64,000 bases of DNA, from contig VIIQ02000187.1 of the NCBI GenBank assembly GCA_007449985.2, forward strand, positions 1-64,000. Direction: 5' to 3'. The translations under genes and the position numbers were made by a program. The stretch is from Desmodesmus armatus. Its lineage: Eukaryota; Chlorophyta; Chlorophyceae; Sphaeropleales; Scenedesmaceae. Of the stretch, positions 26,177 to 38,243 are shown in pieces (position 1 is the first letter of the stretch; every line of letters starts with the position of its first letter). A model generated the notes under the pieces. That model searched no databases, was not told the origin of the DNA, and saw nothing but the letters and a program-made list of their open reading frames with translations.

Positions 26177-29100
26177 TTAGCAGCTGAAGCTGTACACCAC
26201 CTTGTTGTTATATACCTGCCAAGAAACGTGACAGCAGACACACAACACAGTCAGCATGTGTCACGTAAGCACGAGTGGCACATGTGACACATCGACTAGT
26301 TTGGGCGCAACCTGACTTCACTGTCACTACATGAGGTGTGCGTGTGGCCAGCAGATGGGAATGCCCCCCCCCCCCCCCCCCCCCCCCCGGGGTGCGGAAA
26401 AAGCTTTGCAATCAAGGCTCACCTCTTGGGGGCGAACCAGTACGCTGGGGAATGTGGGTGTGTTGACAGCATTGGGGAAGCCCTGTGCCTCAAAGCAGAA
26501 CCCTGCGGTGCATACACAGCGCAGCAAAGCATGCACAGCATGCGGCTACATTAACGCCGTGTTGTTCAGTGCAAATTGATGTCCGTTGATCAAGCATCAA
26601 TTGCCTAGTGACTACGGCGGGGAAGCTGGCATGCCTGTTTGTTGCGCACTGATCATGCTGTCAACTGTCACGCACTTTTGTTGGGGTTGACCCTGCATGT
26701 AATTGCAGGGGTGCGCTCCCGCTGTTGCTGCCAGTGCTGTCGCTCCCAGTGTTGTCAGTGCCACTAGGGATCTACCACTTGTTGGTGGTTGCATGCCGCG
26801 CCTGTGCGGTCTTCCTTTTGTTGAGGCTGGCCGAAAGACATGTGCTGCCTCTCTCCTCAAACATTGCTGCCCCCGCCCCCTCCACCCACCCCTTACTCGC
26901 TTGTTGTCGAGCAAACGCACCTGTGTGCTGCTCATACTTGATGCCTCCCTTGTTGGGAATGGGTCCAGCTGAGCCATCCTTGCTGTTCATGAAGTTACCG
27001 GAGTAGAAGTGGATGCCTGTGGCCATCGGAAGCAACACACATACACACCGTGTTAGCCATTGTTTTGCACATAAAATGTGTGCCAAATGGACTGGGTGCA
27101 TCGATTGTGTAGCCTTCTGCACCTGGCGTTGGTGTGGCTGCGAAGCAGACGTGTATCGAAAGGTTTCCTCCGCCGCCAGCTGCGCAAACGTTGGTGCATC
27201 ACGCGAAAACTTCCGCTTCACTGCACACCACCCTCTATATCCTCTTGCAAACCAGCAACGCTCGTCCCGTCTGCATACGCCACGAGGCTTCCGTTGCCTC
27301 CCTCACCAGGTGCATTTGTCAGCACTGTCATCTTCAGGCCTGTGCTTGGCTCCGTCACCTTAGCAGCCAGCCGCACCTCACTCCCTCCCCCTCTCAAACA
27401 CACCGGGTGCCCTACACGCCCAGATTCCCATCTCTCCACCCTGTCCTCACCGGTGCATTTGTCAGCACAGTCATCTTGAGTCCCGTGCTTGGCTCCATCA
27501 CCTTGGCAGCCAGCCGTACCTCACTGACCCCCCCCCCCCCAAATCACAGCATATCGTGTGGGTGGCACGCTGCTCTACACGCCCAGTATCCCCCTGCCGC
27601 ATCGCGTTCCCACCTTCCCCTATCTATCAAGTCAGACGACCCTGGCCCTGGCCATTACACAGGCTGCTGCCGCAGCCTCCCTCACCGGTGCATTTGTCAG
27701 CACTGTCATCTTGAGTCCTGTGCTTGGATCTGTCACCTTGGCAGCCAGCCGCACCTCACCCCTGCCCCCCCCCCCCCCCCCCGAAGGAACCCCTCTCTGT
27801 GTCATGCCGAGCCTGTCCTCACCGGGTGCGTTTGTCAGCACAGTCATCTTGAGTCCCGTGCTTGGCTCCGTCACTGTAGCAGCCAGCCGCACCTCACCAC
27901 TGTTCGCCTCCTTGCCGACCTGCATGGCAGTACATGAATGCAGTACATGGAGGATGGCAGTACATGTTGGCAGTACAGTACATGTACTGCAGTACAGGCA
28001 TGCCAGTACAGTACATGTAACATCAGTACATGATGTGGGTGTGCACATTGCGCTTGCTTGGCGCAGCTCACCTGCCAGCAGCCACTGATTCCTTGGTGCC
28101 CATGACCCCCCCACCCCCACCCCAACGCACACGCCGTCGATGCACTCCTCGGTTTGCTGTCCTAGTCGGACTATGTTGGTGGGCCTCATAGACTGCTTGC
28201 GATGTGACTTGCATGTCCATAGTATGCTAGCTACACAAGTAATCCCTGTGCTAACACAACGTACACTGCCACGACTAGAAGCTGTTTGACCCACGTGTGA
28301 ACGGATACAAGAGCTCCACAGTCATGCCGCCGCACACCATTATTTCGCATGTGCACACAGCGCCCCCAAACCACTGAATGAAGGTGTTACACGGGTTTCT
28401 CACGCAACTACGTTGCAACTGAACCCAGCCACGGATGGACACAACCAGCACGGAAGGGGGCCGTTCGGACAAACCCCACCATCAAAAGCTTGTCACGCAC
28501 ACTCAGTGTGCTTCCAGATTGCGAACACAGAGATATAATACACTGGAAGGACTGAATGGCGCCAACGGCACTGCTTCTCGCACCTGCAGGGTTGCGACAA
28601 GAAAGGGCGGACGGAACAGAAAACAGCGAACACACAGCTGCGAGCCACAAAACACTCCCACATGTTGCAGTGGGCGCACGTGGGGGCAACTTCACCGACA
28701 CCACCAGTCGCTGCACTGTTCACAAGCCAGCAGGATAGAAGTCACACAGCAGCCAGCAACTCACATGTCACCACATGCAGAAGCTCAATGCCTAACTACC
28801 CGCAAACCGTTGCCTCCTGACAGCACCACATGCCATGCAATGAAAGGCTGCTGTGTGAGCGCAAGCCCCTGCGCCCGCTTAGGGATGATTGCAGAAACCG
28901 CAAAGTCAGCCAAGACGCGCCAAAACTCCCCAAACCACTATGCTGGTACTACCAGTAGCAGCAGGCATCGCAGGTTGCAAAAGCAAGCAACTTCCCAGCT
29001 ACTTGCTGCGCTGGCAAACCCAGGCAGGTTTTGGGCCGCCGATAGCCCATTACAATATGTCGGTGGTCTTCAGATCGTAAGGTCTGGGGATCGAATGCTG

Positions 29101-32100
29101 GCAAAGACACTGGCCAGGCTGTGATGTCCGCCCACCCTTGTAGCGGCTCGCAGTGGTGAAGGGGTTTCGGTGGTTTACCCTTCACGCGAGGTGATACCAA
29201 GCTTCGGCTTCGGCAGTTTACTACGTCTGGAGAGTACCACTATGTGGTGAAAGTATCCAGTAATGAGGGAATGACAGCACAGTGGCAGCATATGCAGCGG
29301 CAGTTCCATCTCCCCTTCCTTCCTTCCTTTTTCACCTGTGGCTTGACCCTTGGTGTTTCCAGTCCACTAAACTGGCCATAAGCGACCGGCAGGGTTTGGT
29401 ATCACATCTTCACGGCCAAAACCCTTGCAGCTGCCAACAGGTTGGTTATAAATGGGTCACACACAGAACAAACCAACCAAAGGACGAAAAATGCCACAAA
29501 CGATCCAAATGGGGCACGTTTTTCAAAATTGTTTTATCAAAAACGGCAGCAAAAAAGGTGAGTTGCGCAAGCCGTGCCTACCTGAGGGTTCATGCCTGGC
29601 TTCCACCAAACGGGCTCCAGGCTTCCGGCAGGGTCTGGCATTACGTAATTCAGGTCAAAACCCTTGTAGGGCCCTCCGTTGGCCTTTGCATAGTCCTTGC
29701 GGATGGGCTTGGGCTGAGTGAAGTCATAGACTGTGTTCTTGGCGGACAGGATCTGCCCGGTCGGCAGGAGGCTGCCTTCGGGGGAAGGCGTGTAGTACAG
29801 AGAGGGGATCTGCAGGTGCAATTGGCAAGATGCAGCAAAATGACATTTCTTGAAGGGGTTGAGAAGCGCCAAGTTTGATACAATTCAAGCACTCAAAGCA
29901 GTCAAGTCCCCCTCACCCTCACATGCTCAGTCCCAAACCCTCGGAAGTGACCACCAACCTGCACGATGTGGTGCAGGATGTCTCCATTGCCGGTCCTCTG
30001 TAGGTTGAAATAGACGTGGTTCCACCCCCACCTCCCACCCTAATACCACCTTGGATGTGCAGACCTAGCCCCCACCTGCCGCGCACCCCACAAACCAACA
30101 CCGCCCACCTGCACAGTGTGCCTCCCTTCGGCGCCCCTCACACACCAACTAAAAGCAGCAGAAGTCGCCAACACCACCCACCTGCACAATGTGGTCCAAG
30201 ATGTCTCCGTTGCCGGTACCCTTGAGGTTGAAGTATGCGTGGTTGAGCATGTTGATGGGTGTGGCCTTGTCTGTGGTGGCGCTTTGTGTGATGCTCAGGT
30301 CCATGCCATCAGCTGGGATACTGTACACCACCTTGGCCTCAACAGTACCAGGGTACCTGCGGGTGTTTGTGTGTGTGTGTGTGTGTGTGTGGGGGGGGGG
30401 GGGTGCAGCTTCTTTCAGTCACAGGAACCATCCCCGCTGTACACCTTTTTCAAGTCCTTGACAGCAAAGGGTGCCTGTCTATGGAGTAAGATGCAGTAGC
30501 ATCACATTGTTGCTACCACCATCACCGCCCCCACCCCCACCCACCCACGTGTGCAGTACATGTGTGTGAGTGATCTGCAGGCCATGGCACATGTCATTTG
30601 TGTGTCGCTGCTTGACTGTGTGTGTGAGTGATGGGTCGGGGGGGGGGGGGGGCAGAAAGGAAGGAGGAGGAGGGGAGGGGGCACGTATAGACATGTGCTG
30701 TCTGCTGCTGCTCTCGCTACTGCCATGGAAACCCCAGTGTTTGCACCCTGACACAGGTTGCAGGTTGAGACGCATGCACGGGTACGGAGTGCGGTCTCAC
30801 CCTGACTCCCCATCATTGCTGTGGTATGTGAATGTGACAGACCGCCCATCAGCTGAAGGGCTGTAGCAGCTGCAGCACATTCGGCATGATCTTTGCCGTG
30901 CAATTGCTGCGGCAGCAGCAGCGTTGCAATACCCAGTGCTTGCAAGCCACGTACTCACAGTCCCCCCCAGTCTCACAGTGACTCAATTTAGTACCCATGC
31001 TGACTCATCCCCTGATGACTCATCATCATCACATGAGTCTAAGGGTTTAGGCTTTAGGGTTTGGGGTTCAGGGTTTCAAGCCAGTCTCACCCTGACCCCC
31101 CGTCCTTGCTGTGATATGTGAAGGTAACAGACCGCCCATCAGCTGAAGGGCTGTAGCAGCTGCAGCACATGCGGCATGATCTTTGCCGTGCAATTGCTGC
31201 GGCAGCAGCAGCGTTGCTGCAGGTTCTTCTTGCAGGTGTGTCTCCCAGTTCATCTCGTTTGGAGAGTACCGCTCAGCGGTGAAAGTATGCACTTGTAACA
31301 ACCTCCCCCTCCCCCAAAATACCCAGCGCTTGCAAGCCACGTACTCACAGCTCCACCCATTCTCACTATCACTCCCTGTAGTGCCCATGCTGACTCATCC
31401 CCTGATGACTCATCATCATCACATGATGCTAAGGGTTTAGGCTTTAGGGTTTGGGGTTCAGGGCTTCAAGCCAGTCTTACCCTGACTCCCCATCCTTGCT
31501 GTGGTATGTGAATGTGACAGACCGCCCATCAGCTGAAGGGCTGTAGCAGCTGCAGCACATTTGGCATGATCTTTGCCGTGGCTTTGCTGCAGCATCAGCA
31601 GTGTTGCAATACCCAACGCTTGCAACCCGCGTATTCAGTCCCTCCCGGTATCACTGTGACTCCCCGTCACTACCTAATGCTGACTCATTCACTGATGACT
31701 CAACACCACCACATGAGTCATTCCAACCCAAACCCAGTCTCACCCTGACTCCCCATCCTTGCTGTGGTATGTGAATGTGACAGAGCGCCCATCAGCTGAA
31801 GGGCTGGACTTCCAGGTCTGCTTGCTCCACCGCACCTGCGACGGCACACGAAACATCACAGCACAGTGCAACACAGTTCTGTACAATGAACAACAACGCA
31901 GATGTTCACACAAGAAACCAGCTGCTTGCTCCAGCGCACCTGCATTATACACAAAATGCAGGGGCATGCAAGCGGTGTTGCCTCCTGTGTATGCTGTGGA
32001 TGCATCTCGACTGCAGATGCATGCTCGAGTGGTGCTGCCTAAATCTGCTGCAAGCAACCATCATGATGTATCATGCGGAGGGCTCACCTCTCCCCCGTGG

Positions 32101-33207
32101 ATGCTGGCTGTGCCTTCATTAGGCAGCAGCCTATACTGCTTGCCGTCCAGCGTGAACTGGGCCCCTGAGATCCTGCGTGCCAGCAAGCAGGCGGCAAACA
32201 CAGTTTGTGTGCTTTGGTGAGTTGCGGTGGCTTGGTGCACGTCATGTGCAACTGTGTCGACCTGTATGTGACTGTTAACAGCCGTAGTATTGTGCGCATG
32301 CGCTGCCTGCGGTATCGGAGAGGCAGGGGGCCCCCATCTGTATACGCGACGCACTGCAGTAGCATTGTGTGCATGAGTTAGCGTGCTGTAACCTTCAAAA
32401 AATAAAGAAAGACGCAGTATAAATGCCCTAGTGAGATGCGGCGGCTTGTTGCACGTCATGCAACTGTGCCGACCTGTGCGTAACTGTGTACAGCAGGAGT
32501 ATCATGCGCATGCGCTGCCTGCGGTTTGTGCGGAGAGACAGGCGGGGCGCATCTGTATACGTGACAACCCCTAAGCCCCAACCCCTACCGCGCTTGGTTG
32601 TGGCTGCGCACACGCTGCGGTTCCACATGCACACCTGCTTGCCACTCGGCCCACGGTTGCACCATAGCTGGGGTGTGGGTCTGTCAGGAAGCCTGCTGGG
32701 TCGTCATACCTGATAAGGAAGCGGCACAAGAGAACATAAAAAAGAACTTGAATGAGTGCATGGTTGTCACATGCATGTGATCATGTGTCTGGGCGAACCG
32801 CCCATGTGGTGCTACAAGCCATCTGTGTTGTGCTGAATCAACCAGCAACCAGCTGCATGGGACACATAGCGCGGATGTGAAAGCGTAGGGTTGCCGCTGC
32901 TTGTACACTCGAACACACCAGTGGAAATTGGACTTGGGGACGGTAAGTGAGGCCTGGACTGCTGCTGCTGAAGCTGCCACACTTCCTGGCACACTCACCC
33001 AAGCGCCACATCCATGGTCTTTCCTGTCTTGCAGTTCGGCACGAAGATGTTCTGGATGGTGGCTCCGATGGGTGTCAGCACTACCTTAAACCCCTTGCTG
33101 TTCGAAAGAGTGACACTTGCAGGGATGTCTTGCTTTTTCTGCTGAGCAGCAACCATGGCAACACACACCAACAGTCCCAGACACACCAGACGTCTGGCTG
33201 CGGCCAT
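26177..33207 (-). CDS. Gene B: aldose 1-epimerase (mutarotase) with signal peptide
   Basis: Proposed exons in transcript order: 33207-32999, 32709-32635, 32172-32088, 31835-31744, 30356-30182, 29809-29582, 27919-27823, 27016-26921, 26502-26423, 26215-26177, all in phase, giving 391 residues. Family members interconvert alpha and beta anomers of aldoses. The N-terminus MAAARRLVCLGLLVCVAMV looks like a signal peptide. Then come GATVGRVASRISGAQFTLDG and NEGTASIHGG (the His corresponds to the first catalytic His), LNHAYFNL (second catalytic His), the GFDLNYV segment, the acidic GFCFEAQGFPNAVN segment with the Glu typical of the active site, and a C-terminal RPQEVYNNKVVYSFSC. The length is usual for the family plus a leader. 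The main oddity is tandem partial copies of exons 4, 5 and 7 in the following introns. The secreted location is inferred; an ER or apoplastic role in sugar handling is possible. Confidence 0.9.
27306..27754 (-). repeat. Three partial copies of gene B exon 7
   Basis: Besides the full exon at 27823-27919, the intron contains 27686-27754, 27451-27519 and 27306-27376. Each repeats the exon from GTGCGGCTGGCTGC to its splice donor GTGAGG. Encoded copies keep VRLAAKV-(T/M)-(D/E)PSTGLKMTVLTNAP, with mostly silent differences. C runs of 10 or more lie next to the copies at 27528-27540 and 27767-27782. Confidence 0.85.
29194..29328. repeat. Dispersed element copy 1, with hairpin
   Basis: About 135 bp in the long intron of gene B, closely matching 35141-35275. 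It starts with a CTTCGGCTTCGGCAG motif, followed by a GGAGAGTA-stem-TGAAAGTAT hairpin (stem 29237-29247) and ends in a pyrimidine-rich CCTTCC tail. A shorter third copy of the hairpin part lies at 31247-31290. It could be a short non-autonomous retroelement; no coding capacity is seen. Confidence 0.7.
29959..30030 (-). repeat. Diverged partial copy of gene B exon 5 3' end
   Basis: The segment resembles the last part of exon 5 (30182 onward), including the CTGCAC-GATGTGG block, but carries several substitutions. A second shorter match to the exon end and donor lies at 30109-30125. They sit in the intron downstream of exon 5 in the direction of transcription. Confidence 0.65.
30801..31540 (-). 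repeat. Three in-frame partial copies of gene B exon 4
   Basis: 60-bp copies at 31481-31540, 31091-31150 and 30801-30860 repeat the 3' part of exon 4 (31744-31835). Each has a CTACAG acceptor and a GTGAGA or GTAAGA donor. Each is phase 2 on both sides and encodes PSADGRSVTFTYHS-(K/N)DG-(E/G)SG. If spliced in, each would add 20 residues without a frame change. The middle copy differs mostly at third codon positions. Confidence 0.85.
31041..31080. repeat. Interstitial telomere-like motif
   Basis: Degenerate TTTAGGG-type repeats (GGGTTTAGG, TTTAGGGTTTGGGG) occur here and again at 31427-31468, each within the intron blocks duplicated with gene B exon 4. The second is therefore a duplicate of the first and not an independent insertion. 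The motif type is the plant and many-algae telomere repeat, not the TTTTAGGG form. Confidence 0.6.
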
Positions 33208-34263
33208 AGTGCGGCCAGATATAGATCCCCAAGCCTCAAATGTATGATGCGGCAGGGTGGAGCGAACGACAGCACTCAGCGAAAGAGCACGGAAGCTGTG
33301 ATCAGCATGCACTGACAACCTCAACCTCGGGCCTGCTGTGTCTGCTAGGAAGCGCACAAAATCAACGTTACATTTCCAAGAACGTGCGCTTGCATCAAGG
33401 TGTCAAACGAGTGTCAACTGTCAACAGTTGATCGACACTGTTCAAGTTTATACAACAGATTATGCGACAAGCGGGCCGTACCTGACTCATTTCAACCGTG
33501 AAGCTGTGTCTTCTTAGCCTGCAGCTTCGGATCAACAAGCCTCTGCACGGCTGTACTGGCACCTGCAGGTCCCCACCCATTCTGCATGCCTGATGGGACA
33601 TCTGGTGCCCCGTTGCACAGATCAGGATACAAATCAGATGCAGCTTGCGAAAAAGCGACACATTCTCTAACCTTCAGCAGCAGGAGCAGCGGCGGCACGC
33701 ATATAAGTGTCAAACGAGTGTCAACTGTCAACGACAGTTGATCGGCACTGTTCGAGTGTATGCCACAGGTTATGCGACAAGCGGGCCGTTCCCGACGCAT
33801 TGTGACCATGCAGCTGTGTCTTCTTAGCCGCCTGCAGCTTCGGATGGACAAGTCTCTGCACGGCTTTACTGGCACCTGCAGGTCCCCACCCACTATGGGT
33901 GGTGACCCATAATCATGACCACTCTGTATGGGACTAGTGGTGCCCTCTTGCACATATCACACCACGATACACATGAAGCTCAATGAAAAGCGACACATAC
34001 TCTAACCGTCAGCAGCAGCAGCGGCAGCAGCAACAGCAGCAGCACGCTGCAGCTGCTGCCAATTTTTGCTCATCCCGGCCGCCGCAGCCACTCACTGAGT
34101 CAGGGCCTGCCAGCCAGCTCTGCAGTGGCTAGTGCGGGACACCACAAGTCGCCTAGTCTTCAAGATGCAGGACAACACCACAATGCCACATCGTTGAAAA
34201 TGACACAAAGGCACACAATATTGGCAACAAGCACATTGGCAGCCTCAAACCAACCCCTGCAAG
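33208..34263. other. Intergenic region: promoter of gene B and 3' flank of gene C
   Basis: No gene was found. A direct duplication fills most of it: about 33394-33702 and 33704-34035 align over blocks such as GTGTCAAACGAGTGTCAACT, TTATGCGACAAGCGGGCCGT and AAAAGCGACACAT. Both units lie upstream of the gene B start at 33207, so they could carry duplicated promoter elements. A CAGCAG-rich run is at 34009-34048. Confidence 0.6.
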
Positions 34264-36920
34264 TTAGCTGGCAGTGACAGCAGCAGCCTGCTGCAGCTGC
34301 TGCTCCCGCTGCTCATCCAGCCGCCGCAGCCAGCCCTCTAACCGCAGCGGTTGAAACGGGTGCGGTACGCAGGTCGCCTCATCCTCTGAGATCACACTGA
34401 GTGATGTCGAGGAGGCCCTCTCTGGTGATCTTCCAGCAGGTGCTGCTGCCACAAAGCTGGGGTACCAGCCGCCGCCACTGCTGCCACTGCTGCCACTGCT
34501 GCCAGCAAACAGCAGCCCACCCCACCACTGCTGCCGCTGCTGCTGCTTCTGCAGCTGCAGCAGCAGCTCCGAAGACCGCTGCAGCTGATCCAACGTCCGC
34601 ACATCCTGCTGCTGCCAAGCCGCCGCATTGCTGCCACTGCTGCCGACGCCCAATGCAGCAGCGGGAACAGCAGCGCCAGCCTGCATTGGGGGGCTGGCCG
34701 CCCCGCTTCCTTCGCAGCTGCCCCCTAGTAGCAGCTCCTGCTGTGGTGTGTGCTCCAACCCAGCGCAGTTTGCTGCTGCTGCGTCTCGTAGAGCCGATAG
34801 GTGGGGTGCTGCCGCTTGCCATTCCATGAACGCCCGTATCAACTGCACACCAGTACAGTTGCATAAATACCGTGATTTAGTCAGAGGTGAGAGGTTGTTG
34901 TTGCACTAGCGTCCAGCCTCAGGAATTTGCCTGCTCGCATGGTGACGAGATACTCTCAGAAAGTTGATGCACAGCTCTAGCATGCGACCAGTCGGCTGCT
35001 GCTGCCTTCGTAGAGCTGATAGATGGGGTGCTGCCGCTTGCCACTCCATGAACGCACGTATCAACTGCACAGCGTTGCAGTTGCAGGGGTGTCGTAAGTT
35101 AGGGGTGACATGTTGTTGCGCTAGCAATACACGCGCGGATTTACCAAGCTTCGGCTTCGGCAGTTTACCAGGTCTGGAGAGTATCACTAAGTGGTGAAAG
35201 TATCCAGTAATGAGGGAATGACAGCACAGTGGCAGCATATGCAGCGGCAGTTCCATCTCCCCTTCCTTCCTTTGAAAAACACAGCCTTGAAGAAGCCGCT
35301 CATTTGCATTGAGTACGAACACCTCACAATCAATATGATACACCACTCGAGCATGCAACCGTCGCATGGTGACTAGGAGAGTTGCAGGCACAGACACAAT
35401 TGGGTCGAGTCCACATAGCCAGCTTCAAATCACACGTGATGATACAAGGAGGAGGGAGTTCCACTTCAAAACAGCAAACATGGCAAGATGGAGGACTGTT
35501 GCGCACCTGCACATATCCAAACTATGGCCACATGCAGTACGACAGTGAGGCTTTGCCAACCTGTGTGCACAGTCCAGCCTTTGCCTTTCCCAGGGGGGGG
35601 GGGGGGCACCCCACTGGCTGGCCACACACAACTCAGCCCAGTCACCCGACTGCCGGGGGCCACCCTGTGTGTATACACTCACCTGCACGTAACCAAACTC
35701 TGGCCACAAGCAGGGCGACCAGTGCAGGAGTGCGTGGCTGCTCTGCCATAAGAGGAAGTCAGAGAGGCGCTGCTCCCCTGACGTCCTTATCAGTAGGTCC
35801 ACTGGAGGGCAGTCCTGCAGGCATAGCGGCACACGGCAAAGCAGCCAATGCGACTTATGTCCTTTCCATACAGATGGCAGTGCCCCTTGCACCCTCAAGG
35901 GAAAGCTTGTTTGCTGAGATGTGGCATCGTTCTTTTACTGATACTTGCGCTTGTGTGCATGAGCACCTGGAGCCAGCAGGGCCACACGTCCCTGTTCCTG
36001 TCCCCGCGCACAGTGCGCCGGTGGCACAACCCACCCGTGGGATAGCAGGAGGGGGGTGAGTTGCCAATGTGGCACCCTGGGGGTGGTGCTGTTGTTAGCA
36101 ACTCACCTTTGTGTGCATCACGCGCTGTAGCAGGCTGGGCCCAAACATCATGCTGCAGTAAGTGTGACTCCGCCAGGCCCCCCGCTATCTCATCAAAGGG
36201 TTGTGCGTGCTGAGGGCCCCACCCGGGGGGGGGGGGGGGTAACTTGCAAAGTCAGCATCCAGTAGGATGTTCAACGGTGACCCACCTTTGTGTGCACCAC
36301 GCGCTGTAGCAGGCTGTTGCACACATCGTGCTGCAGTAAGTGTGGGACACCGCCAAGCCCCCGCAATCTCATCGTTGGGTAGGTGTGCTGGGGGCCGGGG
36401 CGCGCGCGGGGGGGGGGGGGGGGGGTTCCAACTCAGCATCCAGTGGGTGGGGTGTTCAAGGGTGACCCACCTTAGTGTGCATCACACGCTGCAGCAAGCT
36501 TGGCCGCACGTCGTGCTGCAGTAAGTGTGACTCCGCCAGACCGCCGGCTATCTCATCGGCCGCGTGTTGGAGCTCCTGGCTGGAGGTGTAGGAGAAGCAG
36601 ATGTTGACTACAGCCCTGCATGAAGCAAACACACCGCGCTGATTGCAACCCTTGTGTCGACACACGTTCATATTGTGCCTGCTGCCTAGTTGCTGGCACG
36701 TCTCCCATAGTCTTTTGAACCAGGCTCTGCATGCTGTGCATACAACGGCTCGCTTTGTCCATGCCATTCCTGAATGCCTAGAACGATCACAAAGTGGATA
36801 GCTATAGAGGCCACACACCGTTCAGCGGCGGCAGGCCAAACCGTGTTGTCTGTGGCCTGTGCTAGGCTGTGCTCAGCGCTCCAGTCATACTGCCACCCAC
36901 CACACCAAAAACCACACAGC

Positions 36921-36953
<33 letters not shown>

Positions 36954-38202
36954 TGTACCTGGTGGGCCCTGTTTCCTTTGAGCTCTGCATCAGCCTTGCT
37001 GCTGCTGCCTGTAGGGCTGGAGGTGCCAGGGACAGGTCACCTATCACTCGCAGCTCTGCACCCCACTGCTTGGCAGACTCATCCTGTGTGTGTGTGGTGT
37101 GTTTGGGGGGGGGGGGGCAGGGCAAGTGAAAATGTATGTGTGTGGGTGTGTGTGTGTGTGTGGGGGGGGGGGTAAGGGGTGGTGGTGGTGGTGGGGGGGA
37201 GGGGATGGGGAGAGTATAAGGGGCTAGGGGCAGGGGGGGGGGGGATGGGGGGGGGGCAGGGCAGCATGGGGTGTGGTTTACTGGATTGCTGATGGTGCCA
37301 CGGACAGGTCACCTATCACTCGCAGCTCTGCCCCCCACTGCTTGGCAGACTCATCCTGCGTGTGGAAGCGGGCGGGCAGGGCAAGTGAAAAGATGGGGGG
37401 GTAGGGGGGGGGGGGGGGAGTATAAGGAGGAAGGGGGGATGGGCAAAGAAAAGGGAGGGGGGGGGCATGTGCGTGAATGGACTGCAGGGGATGCGGAGGG
37501 TAGGATGGTTGCTTGGCTTGCTGCGTTACTGGCGATGTTTGGCGAAAGGTGATACTGCAGGCACCTGGCAGCCCACTTCTACTGCAGCGAAGTAGCGCAT
37601 ACGTAGGCAGTATTTGCGGTTACCAAATCAAGGTGTGGATGTAGCAGATGCCCACTGCTGCCACACTTGCTCACTGTTTGGAAGACACCACCCTCCTTCA
37701 GTTTGCTGCTGCTGCGCCCCCCCCCCCCCCCACAAAAAAAGTAACTCACATTCAGCTCTCCAAATTTGGCTGTTGCCAGTTCCATCAGGTCAGCCACCTC
37801 GTCAGGGGCCCCCTCAACCCCCTCCCAACACACCCTTCTTCCACCACCACTGCTGGACAGTTCCATTGTCGCCGTCTACATGACCCCCCACACAACCACC
37901 CGCCTGTCCCTGCCTTCCTACCCCCCCCCCTCCGCCCCCACACCCTTATGGTAAAGTTAAAAGAGAAAGTAACTCACGTTCATGAGCTCCTCGAACTTGG
38001 CTGTAGCCAAATCCATCAGGTCCGCCACCTCATCAGGGGGCCTCTTGAAGTTGTCTATGCTGAAGGCGTACACACTGACAACCTTGACACCCAGGTCCAG
38101 GCACCACTGAATGATGTCCTTCATCTGGGTGCAGCGAGGGGGGGGGGGGGGGGGGCAGTGCAAATGAGTGTCCACGCATTGGATACATGCTGTGTGTGTT
38201 TT

Positions 38203-38243
<41 letters not shown>

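Noticed and set aside
27134..28088. Long plus-strand frames in the gene B exon 7 region
   Set aside because: They run opposite to the repeated exon 7 copies and have no family resemblance.
29060..29110. tRNA-like stretch with a B-box-like GGATCGAATGC
   Set aside because: No acceptor stem or proper anticodon arm could be drawn; at most a remnant of a tRNA-derived short element.
28435..29124. Plus-strand frame of 229 codons in a gene B intron
   Set aside because: It has no recognisable domain, biased low-information composition, and lies between two well-supported exons of gene B on the other strand.
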